Below, piece by piece: positions 8,381 to 17,808 of a DNA stretch of 41,433 nucleotides. The stretch's first letter is position 1, and every line of letters begins with the position of its first letter. A program made the position numbers and the translations under genes. A model generated the notes under the pieces. That model ran no database searches and was not told where the DNA came from. It worked only from the letters and a program-made list of their open reading frames with translations. The stretch is from Campylobacteraceae bacterium (lineage in GTDB: Bacteria; Campylobacterota; Campylobacteria; Campylobacterales; Sulfurovaceae). The stretch covers positions 1-41,433 of the forward strand of contig JALVWQ010000030.1 of assembly GCA_027034975.1 (NCBI GenBank), read 5' to 3'.

Positions 8381-9460
8381 ATGAACAGATTTTTAAAAGT
8401 TGGTTTAATTGCAACAGCTGCGGCTATGCTTTTAGCTTCTCCGCTCAGTGCAAAAAAAATCCGATGGAAGTTAGCTGAGACTTGGCCATCTACGCTAACA
8501 CCACTTGCATCACCACCAGCTAAATTAGCAGCTTTAATGAAAGAGATGAGTGATGGTGAATTTATCATTAAAGTAGAAGGAAAAGAGAAACATAAAGCAC
8601 CACTTGGAATTTTAGATATGGTTAAGGGTGGACAGTATCAGATGGGTCACAGTGGTTCTTACTACTGGAAAGGGAAAGATATCAATACTGTTTGGTTTAC
8701 AACAGTTCCATTTGGTATGACCCCATCTGAACAGTATGCTTGGTTTTACTATGGCAATGGTATGAAGTATATGAAAGAAGTGTATGATAAGTTTGGTGTC
8801 TATTCATATCCAGGTGGAAATACAGGAAACCAAATGGGCGGGTGGTTTAGAAAAGAGATTAAAAGTGTAGATGACCTTAAGGGACTTAAAATGCGAATTC
8901 CTGGACTTGCCGGTGAAGTTATGGCAAAACTTGGGGTCAATGTAACGAATATTCCTGCAGGTGAGCTCTATACATCACTCGATAGAGGGACTATTGATGC
9001 TCTTGAGTGGGTAGGACCAGGTATGGATATAAAGATGGGCTTCCATAAAGTTGCAAAATACTACTATACAGGATGGCATGAACCAGCAAGTGAAATGCAG
9101 TTTTTAGTGAATAAAAAGGCTTTTGATAAGCTGCCGAAAAAGTATCAGGTTATGTTAGAGACAGCTATGAAAGCAGTATCGATGGATATGTATATCGAAA
9201 ACTTTGCAGAATCGGCTGATGCTTGGGCAAAAATGAAAAAAGAGTATCCGGATATTAAGGTAAAAACTTTCCCAAAACCAGTATTAGAAGCATTGAAAAA
9301 AGCAGCTGATGAAGTATATGCAGGGTATGCAGCAAAAAATCCGAAATTTAAAGAGATATGGACAGATTATAAAGCTTATATGAAAAAAGCAAGAGCATGG
9401 TCAATGATGAGCCAATACTACTACTTAAAAATGTCTAAAGATTTAAATATTACAAAATAA
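8381..9460 (+). CDS. dctP: TRAP transporter substrate-binding protein (DctP family, 2-oxoacid/TakP-like)
   Basis: This is a periplasmic solute receptor of a tripartite ATP-independent transporter. A clear signal peptide occupies residues 1-24 (cleavage after SPLSA). The DctP core includes LKMRIPGLAG, then NIPAGELYTSLDRGTIDALEW and the WVGPGMD and GWHEPASEM segments. These last two match the TakP-like branch, which binds pyruvate-type 2-oxoacids, lactate or calcium carboxylates. I chose ATG 8381 because AAAGGAG lies 5 bases before it; an in-frame GTG at 8375 would overlap that site. It sits right after porGDAB, which fits uptake of a small carboxylate feeding pyruvate metabolism, but the substrate is inference. 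Confidence 0.88.
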   Translation: MNRFLKVGLIATAAAMLLASPLSAKKIRWKLAETWPSTLTPLASPPAKLAALMKEMSDGEFIIKVEGKEKHKAPLGILDMVKGGQYQMGHSGSYYWKGKDINTVWFTTVPFGMTPSEQYAWFYYGNGMKYMKEVYDKFGVYSYPGGNTGNQMGGWFRKEIKSVDDLKGLKMRIPGLAGEVMAKLGVNVTNIPAGELYTSLDRGTIDALEWVGPGMDIKMGFHKVAKYYYTGWHEPASEMQFLVNKKAFDKLPKKYQVMLETAMKAVSMDMYIENFAESADAWAKMKKEYPDIKVKTFPKPVLEALKKAADEVYAGYAAKNPKFKEIWTDYKAYMKKARAWSMMSQYYYLKMSKDLNITK

Positions 9461-9461
9461 G

Positions 9462-9480
9462 AATCCGCTTTTTGCGGATT
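9462..9480 (+). terminator. Hairpin between dctP and dctQ
   Basis: AATCCGC-ttttt-GCGGATT is a perfect 7-bp stem beginning one base after the dctP stop; only a short T/G tail follows. In TRAP operons such an element commonly lets the binding protein be made in excess over the membrane subunits by partial termination or 3' end protection. Confidence 0.65.
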
Positions 9481-9485
9481 TGTTC

Positions 9486-9520
9486 AATTAAGAATTAAGA
9501 ATTAAGAGTTAAGAGTTAAA
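9486..9520. repeat. Heptad repeat (aattaag type)
   Basis: Five consecutive 7-base units: aattaag, aattaag, aattaag, agttaag, agttaaa. They lie between the dctP hairpin and the dctQ start. The downstream TTTTTATCTCTTAG could pair weakly with them. Confidence 0.8.
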
Positions 9521-9558
9521 AATAATTTTTATCTCTTAGTTTTTCATAAAGGAAAAAA

Positions 9559-10092
9559 ATGCTGCTTACACTAGAGAAAATAACAGATAAAATCATTGAT
9601 TTTGTTGGCAATATTACTGCTTTGCTTCTTATTTTGATGATTCTTAATGTTGCATACGATGTTTTTATGCGGTATGTTTTTCATAACAGTTCAATTGCGA
9701 TGCAAGAGTTAGAGTGGCACCTTTTTGCTGTGATTATGCTTTATGGAACAGGGTATGCATTACGTCACAATGCACATGTAAGAGTTGATTTTCTCTACGA
9801 TAGATTCTCGCCGAAAAAGAAGGCGTGGGTCAATATTTTAGGAACGCTGTTTTTTCTTTTACCCTTAGCTCTTTTAGTAATTTATGGCTCGTATGAGTAT
9901 GTAATGGATTCATATACAACACATGAAATTAGCGAAGATCCAGGCGGATTGCCCTATAGGTGGATTATCAAAGCACAAATCCCATTTGCATTTATCTTTT
10001 TAATCTTTTGTGCACTGAATTTTTTGCTCCATAATATTAATGTTTTAAAAGGAGCAGAGTTGCCACTTCCCCAAGAGGAGGATGAACTATGA
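9559..10092 (+). CDS. dctQ: TRAP transporter small membrane subunit
   Basis: The 177 residues contain four hydrophobic segments (about 15-35, 50-66, 90-112 and 138-160), as in DctQ subunits. The family-typical MRYVFHNSSIAMQELEWH stretch follows helix 1. The RHNAHVRVDFLYDR region between helices 2 and 3 is also diagnostic. With DctM it forms the inner-membrane part of a sodium-driven solute importer. AAAGGAAAAAA precedes the start. Its last four bases overlap the start of dctM. Confidence 0.9.
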   Translation: MLLTLEKITDKIIDFVGNITALLLILMILNVAYDVFMRYVFHNSSIAMQELEWHLFAVIMLYGTGYALRHNAHVRVDFLYDRFSPKKKAWVNILGTLFFLLPLALLVIYGSYEYVMDSYTTHEISEDPGGLPYRWIIKAQIPFAFIFLIFCALNFLLHNINVLKGAELPLPQEEDEL

Positions 10093-11429
10093 TTGGTATA
10101 GTAATGTTTTTTGCCGCACTTATAATGTTAGTAATTGGTTTTCCAGTTGCATTCACCTTTGGGGCGGTTGCACTCTACTTTGGTTTAGGAGCATCCTATT
10201 TAGAGATAATGCCAGATGGAGGAACAATAGCTGAGTGGTGGGAAGAGTTTCTCTCGATGTTTTCTATGATGCCTTATAGAATCTACTCTATTATGACTAA
10301 TAAGATTTTAATGGCAGTACCGCTTTTTATATTTATGGGGATTGTACTGCAAAAGAGCCAATTAGCTGAGCGGCTTTTAGAGTCGATGGGTACACTCTTT
10401 GGTAAGGTTAGAGGGGGTTTGGCAATCTCTACTGTTTTAATTGGTGCACTTTTGGCTGCTTCAACCGGTGTTGTTGGGGCAAGCGTGGTTGCTATGGGTG
10501 TTATCTCTTTGCCTATTATGCTTCGTAACAGATATGATAAAGCACTCAGTTGTGGAACAATTTGTGCATCCGGAACATTAGGACAGATTATTCCACCATC
10601 TATTGTACTTATTGTCTTGGCAGATGTTTTCCAATTGCCTGTAGGCGACCTCTTTAAGGCAGCAGTAATTCCCGGTTTAGCATTGGTGGGAGTCTATATT
10701 GTCTATATTCTTATAGTCTCATTCTTAAAACCAAATGTAGCACCGGCATTGAGTAGAGATTTAGAAGTTGCCTACGCAACAAGTGTAAAAAAAGCGCTTA
10801 TTGCAATTATTCCGCCATTAACACTGATTATCTTAGTGCTTGGATCAATCTTTGCAGGGATTGCGACACCTACAGAATCTGCCTCTTTAGGAGCTTTAGG
10901 GAGCTTAATACTTGCGGCATTGTATAAGAAACTGAGCTTCTCTTTGGTAAAAGAAGCATCTTTAGAGACAGTTAAAACTACCTCGATGGTATTTGCTATA
11001 TTAGTTGGTGCAACCGCATTTTCGATGGTATTTATATATAGTGGAGCAGATGAGATAGTAGAACACTTTATGACAACCCTACCTGGTGATAAATGGGGCT
11101 TTATTATTGCTACTATGCTTATTATTATGTTCCTTGGATTCTTTATCGATTTTATCGAAATATCCTATATTGTTGTGCCAATACTGCTGCCAATTTCACA
11201 AACAATAGGTATAGACCCGCTATGGTTTGCTATACTTATTGCTCTAAATTTGCAAACATCATTCCTCACCCCGCCATTTGGTTTTAGCCTCTTTTACCTA
11301 AAAGGGGTAGCCCCACCAGAGGTAAAAACTACCGATATCTATAGGGGTGTAGTGCCGTTTATTATCTTGCAAGTATTAGTTTTAGCCTCTATAGTTATTT
11401 TCCCAGAGTTGTATGGCTTTAAGGGGTAA
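10089..11429 (+). CDS. dctM: TRAP transporter large membrane subunit
   Basis: This is the 446-residue channel-forming subunit with about 12 hydrophobic segments. DctM hallmarks are AVPLFIFMGIVLQKSQLAER (about 75-94) and the GQIIPPSIVLIV region near 165. GIATPTESASLGALG near 255 and the NLQTSFLTPPFGFSLFY stretch near 385 also match. It overlaps dctQ by ATGA, indicating coupled translation, and completes a dctP-dctQ-dctM operon in canonical order. Confidence 0.93.
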   Translation: MIGIVMFFAALIMLVIGFPVAFTFGAVALYFGLGASYLEIMPDGGTIAEWWEEFLSMFSMMPYRIYSIMTNKILMAVPLFIFMGIVLQKSQLAERLLESMGTLFGKVRGGLAISTVLIGALLAASTGVVGASVVAMGVISLPIMLRNRYDKALSCGTICASGTLGQIIPPSIVLIVLADVFQLPVGDLFKAAVIPGLALVGVYIVYILIVSFLKPNVAPALSRDLEVAYATSVKKALIAIIPPLTLIILVLGSIFAGIATPTESASLGALGSLILAALYKKLSFSLVKEASLETVKTTSMVFAILVGATAFSMVFIYSGADEIVEHFMTTLPGDKWGFIIATMLIIMFLGFFIDFIEISYIVVPILLPISQTIGIDPLWFAILIALNLQTSFLTPPFGFSLFYLKGVAPPEVKTTDIYRGVVPFIILQVLVLASIVIFPELYGFKG

Positions 11430-11434
11430 GATAG

Positions 11435-11450
11435 AGGTTATAAACCTTTT
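11435..11450 (+). terminator. Short hairpin after dctM
   Basis: AGGTT-ata-AACCT followed by TTT begins a few bases after the dctM stop. A TATAAT box (11455-11460) just beyond it probably belongs to the argH promoter. Confidence 0.35.
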
Positions 11451-11486
11451 AAGATATAATTTTACAATTTATATTAGGAGATTCTA

Positions 11487-12875
11487 TTGAAAAAAAATAT
11501 AGCAAGTGCAAGAATAAATATCGAAAGTTCAAAGCTATTAAAAGAGCTAAACGACTCACTGCCATTTGATAAAGAGCTTTTTCGAGAGGATATTATTGGC
11601 TCTTTAGCACACTCTAAGATGTTAGCAAAGCAAGGAATTATTAGTAGTGAAGATTTAGAGCTAATTACAAAAGGGTTAAATGAACTACTAGAAGATATTG
11701 AAAGTGGGAAAATAGAGCTAAATGAGGGTGACGAAGATATACATATGGCAATTGAGCGGCTACTAACTGCAAAAATTGGCGACGCAGCAAAGCGAGTACA
11801 TACTGCAAGAAGCAGAAATGACCAAGTGGCAACAGACTTTAGACTCTATGTATTAAATAATAATAAAGAGATAGCTAGATTACTACTTGAGCTAATAGAG
11901 AGTTTTATAAATATTTCAAAAGAGCATAGCGATACGCTACTTCCTGGTATGACGCACTTGCAGCACGCTCAGCCAATTAACTTTGGCTACCATATGTTAG
12001 CCTATGCGAGTATGTTTAAAAGAGATTATGAACGATTTATGAGTTCATATAAACGCAATAATATCTCGCCACTTGGTTGTGCAGCACTAGCAGGTACGCC
12101 ACACCCAATAGATAGGGAGCTAACAACTAATGAACTTGGCTTTAAAGAGCCAAGCCTAAACTGCCTAGATACAGTTAGTGATAGAGATTTCGCATTAGAG
12201 ATTCTATTTAATATAGCAACAATGATGATGCACATTAGTCGCCTTAGCGAAGAGATTATTCTTTGGAGTACAAGCGAATTTAAATTTGTAACTCTAAGCG
12301 ATAAACACGCAACAGGAAGCTCTATAATGCCACAAAAGAAAAACCCAGATATTCCGGAGCTTCTTCGTGGAAAGACAGGTAGAGTAAATGGTAACTTAGT
12401 AGCACTTTTAACAGTAATGAAAGGCTTACCACTAGCTTATAACAAAGATACCCAAGAGGATAAAGAGGGTGTATTTGATAGCGTAAAAACTGCTAAGCTA
12501 TCTCTAATGGTACTAAAAGAGATGATAGATGAGATGCAAGTAAACAAAGAGAATATGGAGGCAGCTTGTAGGGTAGGGCATTTAAGTGCTACAGATTTAG
12601 CAGACTATATGGTTAAAAACTTAAATATGCCATTTCGCGATGCCTACCATTTAGTTGGAAATATCGTAAACAAAGCAGAAGAGCTAGGTAAAGATATAAG
12701 CGAATTAACTTACGAAGAGCTAAGTAGCATAGATGATAGATTTGCTAAAGATGTAATAGAAGTACTAGATATTAGAAACTCTATGAATGCAAGAGAGAGC
12801 TTTGGTGGTACCTCGACTGCAAAAACAATAGAGCAGATAGAGATAATGTCTAATTGGATAGAGAGTCAAAAATAG
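11487..12875 (+). CDS. argH: Argininosuccinate lyase
   Basis: This enzyme cleaves argininosuccinate to arginine and fumarate in the cytoplasm, the last step of arginine synthesis. The 462 residues carry the fumarase/aspartase superfamily signature [11 protein letters not shown] (277-287), with catalytic Ser278, and the general acid region THLQHAQP (156-163). [10 protein letters not shown] at 105-114 is also diagnostic. The usual N-terminal LWGGRF motif is absent; the first 20 residues read [17 protein letters not shown] instead. The start is TTG, supported by AGGAG 6 bases upstream. No other arg genes are adjacent. Confidence 0.92.
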   Translation: MKKNIASARINIESSKLLKELNDSLPFDKELFREDIIGSLAHSKMLAKQGIISSEDLELITKGLNELLEDIESGKIELNEGDEDIHMAIERLLTAKIGDAAKRVHTARSRNDQVATDFRLYVLNNNKEIARLLLELIESFINISKEHSDTLLPGMTHLQHAQPINFGYHMLAYASMFKRDYERFMSSYKRNNISPLGCAALAGTPHPIDRELTTNELGFKEPSLNCLDTVSDRDFALEILFNIATMMMHISRLSEEIILWSTSEFKFVTLSDKHATGSSIMPQKKNPDIPELLRGKTGRVNGNLVALLTVMKGLPLAYNKDTQEDKEGVFDSVKTAKLSLMVLKEMIDEMQVNKENMEAACRVGHLSATDLADYMVKNLNMPFRDAYHLVGNIVNKAEELGKDISELTYEELSSIDDRFAKDVIEVLDIRNSMNARESFGGTSTAKTIEQIEIMSNWIESQK

Positions 12876-12897
12876 TTTGAAGCTTTGGAGATACAAT

Positions 12898-13422
12898 TTG
12901 ACTTTAAAAAAGAAAATTGCAATATCCATATTAATTGTATGCAATATAAGTGTTGCTGCACCATCAATGATTTCTGAAAAGAATTCACAAAAAAATAATC
13001 ATATGCAAAATCATTCTAAAAAAAGAGATCGTTATATTTATCAAGGAGTTATAGGTGCTTTAGATGCCTATATGACTTATGATGGTGGAATGGTTGGAAT
13101 GCAAAGTGCAGTAAAAAAATGTTATGAAAAAATAGGTGATGAAGCAAATATAGAAGGTATAAAAAAGTGTTTTGCAATGGATTTAACAAGCCATTACTTT
13201 GATGAGGAGTTTAGTAGTTATATGAGCTCTCATTTTGGCTCTAATTTTCCAAGAAATCAATTTTTTCTTTTAAAAAATGTAAATATACGCTTATTAAACT
13301 CTTTTCAAAAGCATTCAATAGAAATTGATAGATACAAAGATAATATTATTAATTGGGTAATAGAGACTCAAAAAGAGTATGAAAAAAATATTGTACACTA
13401 TTTAAAAAAGAAAGAAGATTAA
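12898..13422 (+). CDS. Unknown exported protein
   Basis: This is a 174-residue protein I do not recognise. Residues 1-19 look like a signal peptide (MTLKKKIAISILIVCNISVA, probable cleavage after VAA). The mature part is lysine-rich and has two cysteines (in KKCYEK and IKKCFAMD) that could form a disulfide. I chose TTG 12898 because GGAG lies 7 bases before it and the signal sequence then starts cleanly; an earlier in-frame TTG at 12877 has no convincing ribosome site. It follows argH by 22 bases and converges on groEL. Confidence 0.6.
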   Translation: MTLKKKIAISILIVCNISVAAPSMISEKNSQKNNHMQNHSKKRDRYIYQGVIGALDAYMTYDGGMVGMQSAVKKCYEKIGDEANIEGIKKCFAMDLTSHYFDEEFSSYMSSHFGSNFPRNQFFLLKNVNIRLLNSFQKHSIEIDRYKDNIINWVIETQKEYEKNIVHYLKKKED

Positions 13423-13434
13423 GATAAAAAATAT

Positions 13435-13449
13435 AGCTTGCTTAAAGCT
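13435..13449. terminator. Terminator-like hairpin between converging genes
   Basis: AGCTT-gctta-AAGCT is a 5-bp stem. Read on the minus strand (after groEL) it is followed by ATATTTTTTATC, a reasonable T-run. It could end the groES-groEL transcript. Confidence 0.45.
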
Positions 13450-13466
13450 TAAAGGCAGGGAGGGAA

Positions 13467-15131
<1,665 letters not shown>

Positions 15132-15134
15132 TTA

Positions 15135-15401
15135 TTACTTTAATAATCCTAAAATATCATCGCTTGTTAATATTAAATACTCTTTGCCATCTAGTGTAAT
15201 ATCGTTACCTGCATATTTACCAAATACTACTGTATCACCTTCATTGATGCCCTCTTCTTGTGCATCTGGTCCAACCGCTAGCACTTTTCCTTGGAGTGGT
15301 TTCTCCTTTGCATTGTCAGGAATAATTATTCCAGAAGCTGTTGTAGTTACTTCTTCTTCTCTCTCTACTAATACTCTATTAGCTAATGGTTGAAAGTTCA
15401 T
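15135..15401 (-). CDS. groS: Co-chaperonin GroES (Hsp10)
   Basis: This is the 88-residue lid of the GroEL chamber. The start is placed at ATG 15401 ([15 protein letters not shown]), which matches the family N-terminus and has AAGGAGA 6 bases upstream; a 23-residue longer reading frame exists but overlaps the promoter. It has the mobile loop ([20 protein letters not shown], about 16-35), the [11 protein letters not shown] region and the final DDILGLL. Confidence 0.97.
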   Translation of the reverse strand: MNFQPLANRVLVEREEEVTTTASGIIIPDNAKEKPLQGKVLAVGPDAQEEGINEGDTVVFGKYAGNDITLDGKEYLILTSDDILGLLK

Positions 15402-15441
15402 ATCCTTTCTCCTTGCTCTTAAAAATTTAATTTGCGATGTA

Positions 15442-15470
15442 ATTATAGTGATTTCTTCTAAAAAAGTCAA
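15442..15470 (-). promoter_or_regulatory. Sigma-70-type promoter of groES-groEL
   Basis: TTGACT (-35, 15470-15465), a 17-base spacer and TATAAT (-10, 15447-15442) read toward groES. No CIRCE element (TTAGCACTC-N9-GAGTGCTAA) or full HspR inverted repeat (CTTGAGT-N7-ACTCAAG) is visible here. Confidence 0.8.
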
Positions 15471-15595
15471 GAGTTATTCTAAAAAAACTAAAAATATATG
15501 AGTCACTTCAACTAAAGAATATTGATTTCTCCTCCATAGCATAGAAAAAAGTGCTCAATGTTAAGAAATTTAATTTTTCTTAAAGTTATTTTCTA

Positions 15596-15601
15596 TATAA
15601 T
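15596..15601 (+). promoter_or_regulatory. Candidate -10 box of tRNA-Met
   Basis: TATAAT lies 20 bases before the tRNA, followed by a GC-rich TTGCGC start region. The -35 is not consensus. Confidence 0.45.
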
Positions 15602-15621
15602 TGCGCACACAAATTAAATGT

Positions 15622-15698
15622 GGCAGGGTAGCTCAGCTGGTTAGAGCGCTGGTCTCATAAGCCGGAGGTCGCGGATTCAAGTTCCGCCCCTGCTACCA
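15622..15698 (+). tRNA. tRNA-Met (CAT), elongator
   Basis: This is a 77-base cloverleaf with encoded CCA. The acceptor stem is GGCAGGG/CCCTGCT with a G-T pair at position 1-72, and the D-stem is GCTC/GAGC. The anticodon loop is CTCATAA, with anticodon CAT. The T-stem is GCGGA/TCCGC with loop TTCAAGT. The normal first acceptor pair and sequence match elongator methionine tRNAs of Campylobacterota rather than the initiator, which lacks a paired 1-72. tRNA-Ile2 also has CAT but a different acceptor stem. The polymerase gene on the other strand ends 9 bases away. Confidence 0.95.
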
Positions 15699-15706
15699 CT
15701 TTTTAG

Positions 15707-16996
15707 TTAAATATCCTTTTCATTCCCATAACAGATAGAATCTACCCCATATTTATCGCGTATTTGCATGAGTTTAGTTTGAAGATTTTGCATCTTTCTA
15801 TCTTGTTCATACTCAAAGAGCGAGAGTGTCTTTTGTCTCTCTTCTCCAATAAAATCCGAAACAGAAAGTGATATATAGTGAATTTTCAGCTGTTTCATTT
15901 GGTCTAATTCCATAACTTTTTCGACCGCTAAATCGATAAAGAAGCGTTCGTTAAAGAGCCTGTTGGATCGAAACGAAAGCTTTTGCGAGCCTGCCCCTTG
16001 GTACTTTATTTTAAAATAGAAAAGAGTAGGGTTAAGCGAAAACTTCAAAATAGTATAGCTTAGATAGCGTGCTAAAATAGTAACGCGTCGTTTAAGCTCT
16101 TTGCGGCTCGATATAGCTGGAAAGTTACGGCTAATCCCTATACTTTTGCGGTGGCTGTAGGGGATTACAGCTTCGTTATCGTTCCCACAAATTCTCTTGT
16201 AGAGGTCGCGTCCACTTTTGCCATAGGGAATAAGGAGTTGTGGAGTCTCTTGAAGCTCTCCTAATGTTTTAATACCATATCGATGGAGCTTTTTATAAAT
16301 TGCCCGCCCAATCCCTGGAAACTCCTCTATGGGTATATTTTTTGTAAAACTTTTTATCTCTTTTTGTGTAAGTACCTTTACACCATAGGGTTTTATGCGA
16401 TCTGTTAAGAGTTTTGCTATCCACTTCGAGGGGCTTGCTCCAATCGAGATAGGGAGATCAAACTCTCTTAGAATATCGGCTTGGAGCTCTTCTATAAAAT
16501 CGTATGTATCCTCCTCTTTTATCCAGCCGTCAAGGTCTCCAAAAAACTCATCGATAGAGTACTGCTCTAGCAGCGGTATTCGCTTCTTGAGGTACTCTTT
16601 GAGTCTTTGCGAAATCTCTTGGTAGAAGAGGTGATCGCTTGGAATTACAATAAGATCGTCTGCTAGCTTTAAAGCTTCTTTTAGTGGCATACCGGTTTTG
16701 ATACCAACTGCTTTTGCCTCATAACTCTTTGTAATTACAATGCCGTGGATTGTACCATCTTCGTCTATAAAGTGCTCTTTCCAGAGGTTCAAAATATCGC
16801 CTCTATAGTTATTTTGAAACTCTAAAGTAGAGTTAAAAGCCCCTGTATTTGGCAGGAGTGTTCCAACTTTAGGGGTTGTTGCAAAGATTCTTTTATCGCT
16901 ACTCTTTGCAATAACGACTCTCTTCCCTTTTAAAAAGGGGTAACGCGTTCGCTCTGCCGAGACAAAGTAGCAATCTAAATCTAAGTGAATCTTCAT
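15707..16996 (-). CDS. Y-family DNA polymerase (DinB/UmuC-type translesion polymerase)
   Basis: This is a translesion polymerase of 429 residues. The metal ligands are Asp6 and Asp8 (HLDLDCYFVSAE) and Asp149/Glu150 (YSIDEFFGD). Compared with DinB, about 45 extra residues are inserted between the first strands and the EAKAVGIKTGMP segment (roughly 35-90). The C-terminus has a clean beta-clamp motif QKTLSLF (388-394), followed by a UmuC-like basic tail. It is divergent from the S24 repressor gene, sharing a 91-base region with it, which suggests damage-inducible control. Confidence 0.88.
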   Translation of the reverse strand: MKIHLDLDCYFVSAERTRYPFLKGKRVVIAKSSDKRIFATTPKVGTLLPNTGAFNSTLEFQNNYRGDILNLWKEHFIDEDGTIHGIVITKSYEAKAVGIKTGMPLKEALKLADDLIVIPSDHLFYQEISQRLKEYLKKRIPLLEQYSIDEFFGDLDGWIKEEDTYDFIEELQADILREFDLPISIGASPSKWIAKLLTDRIKPYGVKVLTQKEIKSFTKNIPIEEFPGIGRAIYKKLHRYGIKTLGELQETPQLLIPYGKSGRDLYKRICGNDNEAVIPYSHRKSIGISRNFPAISSRKELKRRVTILARYLSYTILKFSLNPTLFYFKIKYQGAGSQKLSFRSNRLFNERFFIDLAVEKVMELDQMKQLKIHYISLSVSDFIGEERQKTLSLFEYEQDRKMQNLQTKLMQIRDKYGVDSICYGNEKDI

Positions 16997-17012
16997 TTAA
17001 CTCCTTTTAAAG

Positions 17013-17063
17013 ATTAATTGATATTATTTTAATAATTAAGTCTAAAAACTATTAATTAATTGA
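17013..17063. promoter_or_regulatory. Candidate operator region between the polymerase and the S24 repressor
   Basis: Two copies of ATTAATTGA (17013-17021 and 17055-17063) lie 42 bases apart, four helical turns, in the 91-base divergent spacer. Between them is a further AT-rich near-palindrome TTTTAATAATTAAG. The spacing suggests a repressor bound on one DNA face, but the region is very AT-rich and repeats arise easily by chance. Confidence 0.4.
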
Positions 17064-17087
17064 AAAATTATCAACTATGGAGGGCTT

Positions 17088-17756
17088 ATGGAGAGTCAAG
17101 AGATTATCGAGAAGATAAAAGATATACTACAAAGTGAGCATGGAGTAGAGAGAGTATACGATAAAGATGTTGCTAAGGCTCTTGGTATCTCGAAAGAGTC
17201 GCTTAGCCACTTTAAAAAACGAGGGCGAATCCCACTAGAACAGATTGTCTATTTCTGTGCAGAGCGAAAAATATCGATTAATTGGATCCTCTTTGGGCAG
17301 ACTCCTAAACTTTTAGAGGAGGAGACAGATAAATACTTGCGTGTTAGCTACTTTAGTAAAATCAATGCCGGTGCCGGTGGAGGGGCAATTAATGAAGAGG
17401 CGGAGTATGAGTTTCTCCATTTAGATAGATCTTTAATAGAGCAGCTTTATCATTTGCCAATTCAAAGTGCAAAAAATCTTGCAGCCCTTAATGTTATTGG
17501 TGATTCTATGGAACCAACACTCCAAAATGGCGAGATAGTGCTTATCGACACAAAGAGCCAAGAGATCAAAAAAGATGGCATTTTTGTAATAGCCACAACA
17601 GTAGGACTCTTTGTAAAACGGATCTCTCAAAGAATCGATGGCTCTATAGAGCTTATAAGCGACAACAAAAACTACAATAGCGAAATTTTAAGCAGTGATG
17701 AGCTTACCAATACCCAAATAGTCGGAAGAGTTATTGGAAAATTGGGAGTTTTGTGA
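17088..17756 (+). CDS. LexA/CI-like self-cleaving repressor (HTH + peptidase S24)
   Basis: The 222 residues have an N-terminal CI-type helix-turn-helix (about 23-68, with DKDVAKALGISKESLSHFKK) and a C-terminal S24 peptidase domain. Catalytic Ser140 is in GDSMEPTL and Lys177 in LFVKRIS; their spacing of 37 equals that of LexA. A candidate Ala-Gly cleavage site is NAGAG (93-97). In LexA and lambda CI such proteins cleave themselves on RecA filaments after DNA damage. The divergent polymerase gene makes a local SOS-like switch the natural reading. GGAGGG lies 4 bases before the ATG. It is not classic LexA, because its HTH is of phage-repressor type. Confidence 0.87.
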   Translation: MESQEIIEKIKDILQSEHGVERVYDKDVAKALGISKESLSHFKKRGRIPLEQIVYFCAERKISINWILFGQTPKLLEEETDKYLRVSYFSKINAGAGGGAINEEAEYEFLHLDRSLIEQLYHLPIQSAKNLAALNVIGDSMEPTLQNGEIVLIDTKSQEIKKDGIFVIATTVGLFVKRISQRIDGSIELISDNKNYNSEILSSDELTNTQIVGRVIGKLGVL

Positions 17757-17770
17757 GTAAGTTTAAAGCC

Positions 17771-17808
17771 AAAAGTCATTCAAAATTCATCATTCAAAAT
17801 TCAAAATT
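17771..17808. repeat. Heptad repeat (attcaaa type)
   Basis: Units: aaaagtc, attcaaa, attcatc, attcaaa, attcaaa, att. They fill the gap between the S24 repressor and the ABC-F gene on the other strand and touch the latter's stop codon. Confidence 0.78.

Noticed and set aside
15135-15470. GroES with 23 extra N-terminal residues.
   Set aside because: The extension includes the promoter -35/-10 boxes and is absent from the family; ATG 15401 has the ribosome site.
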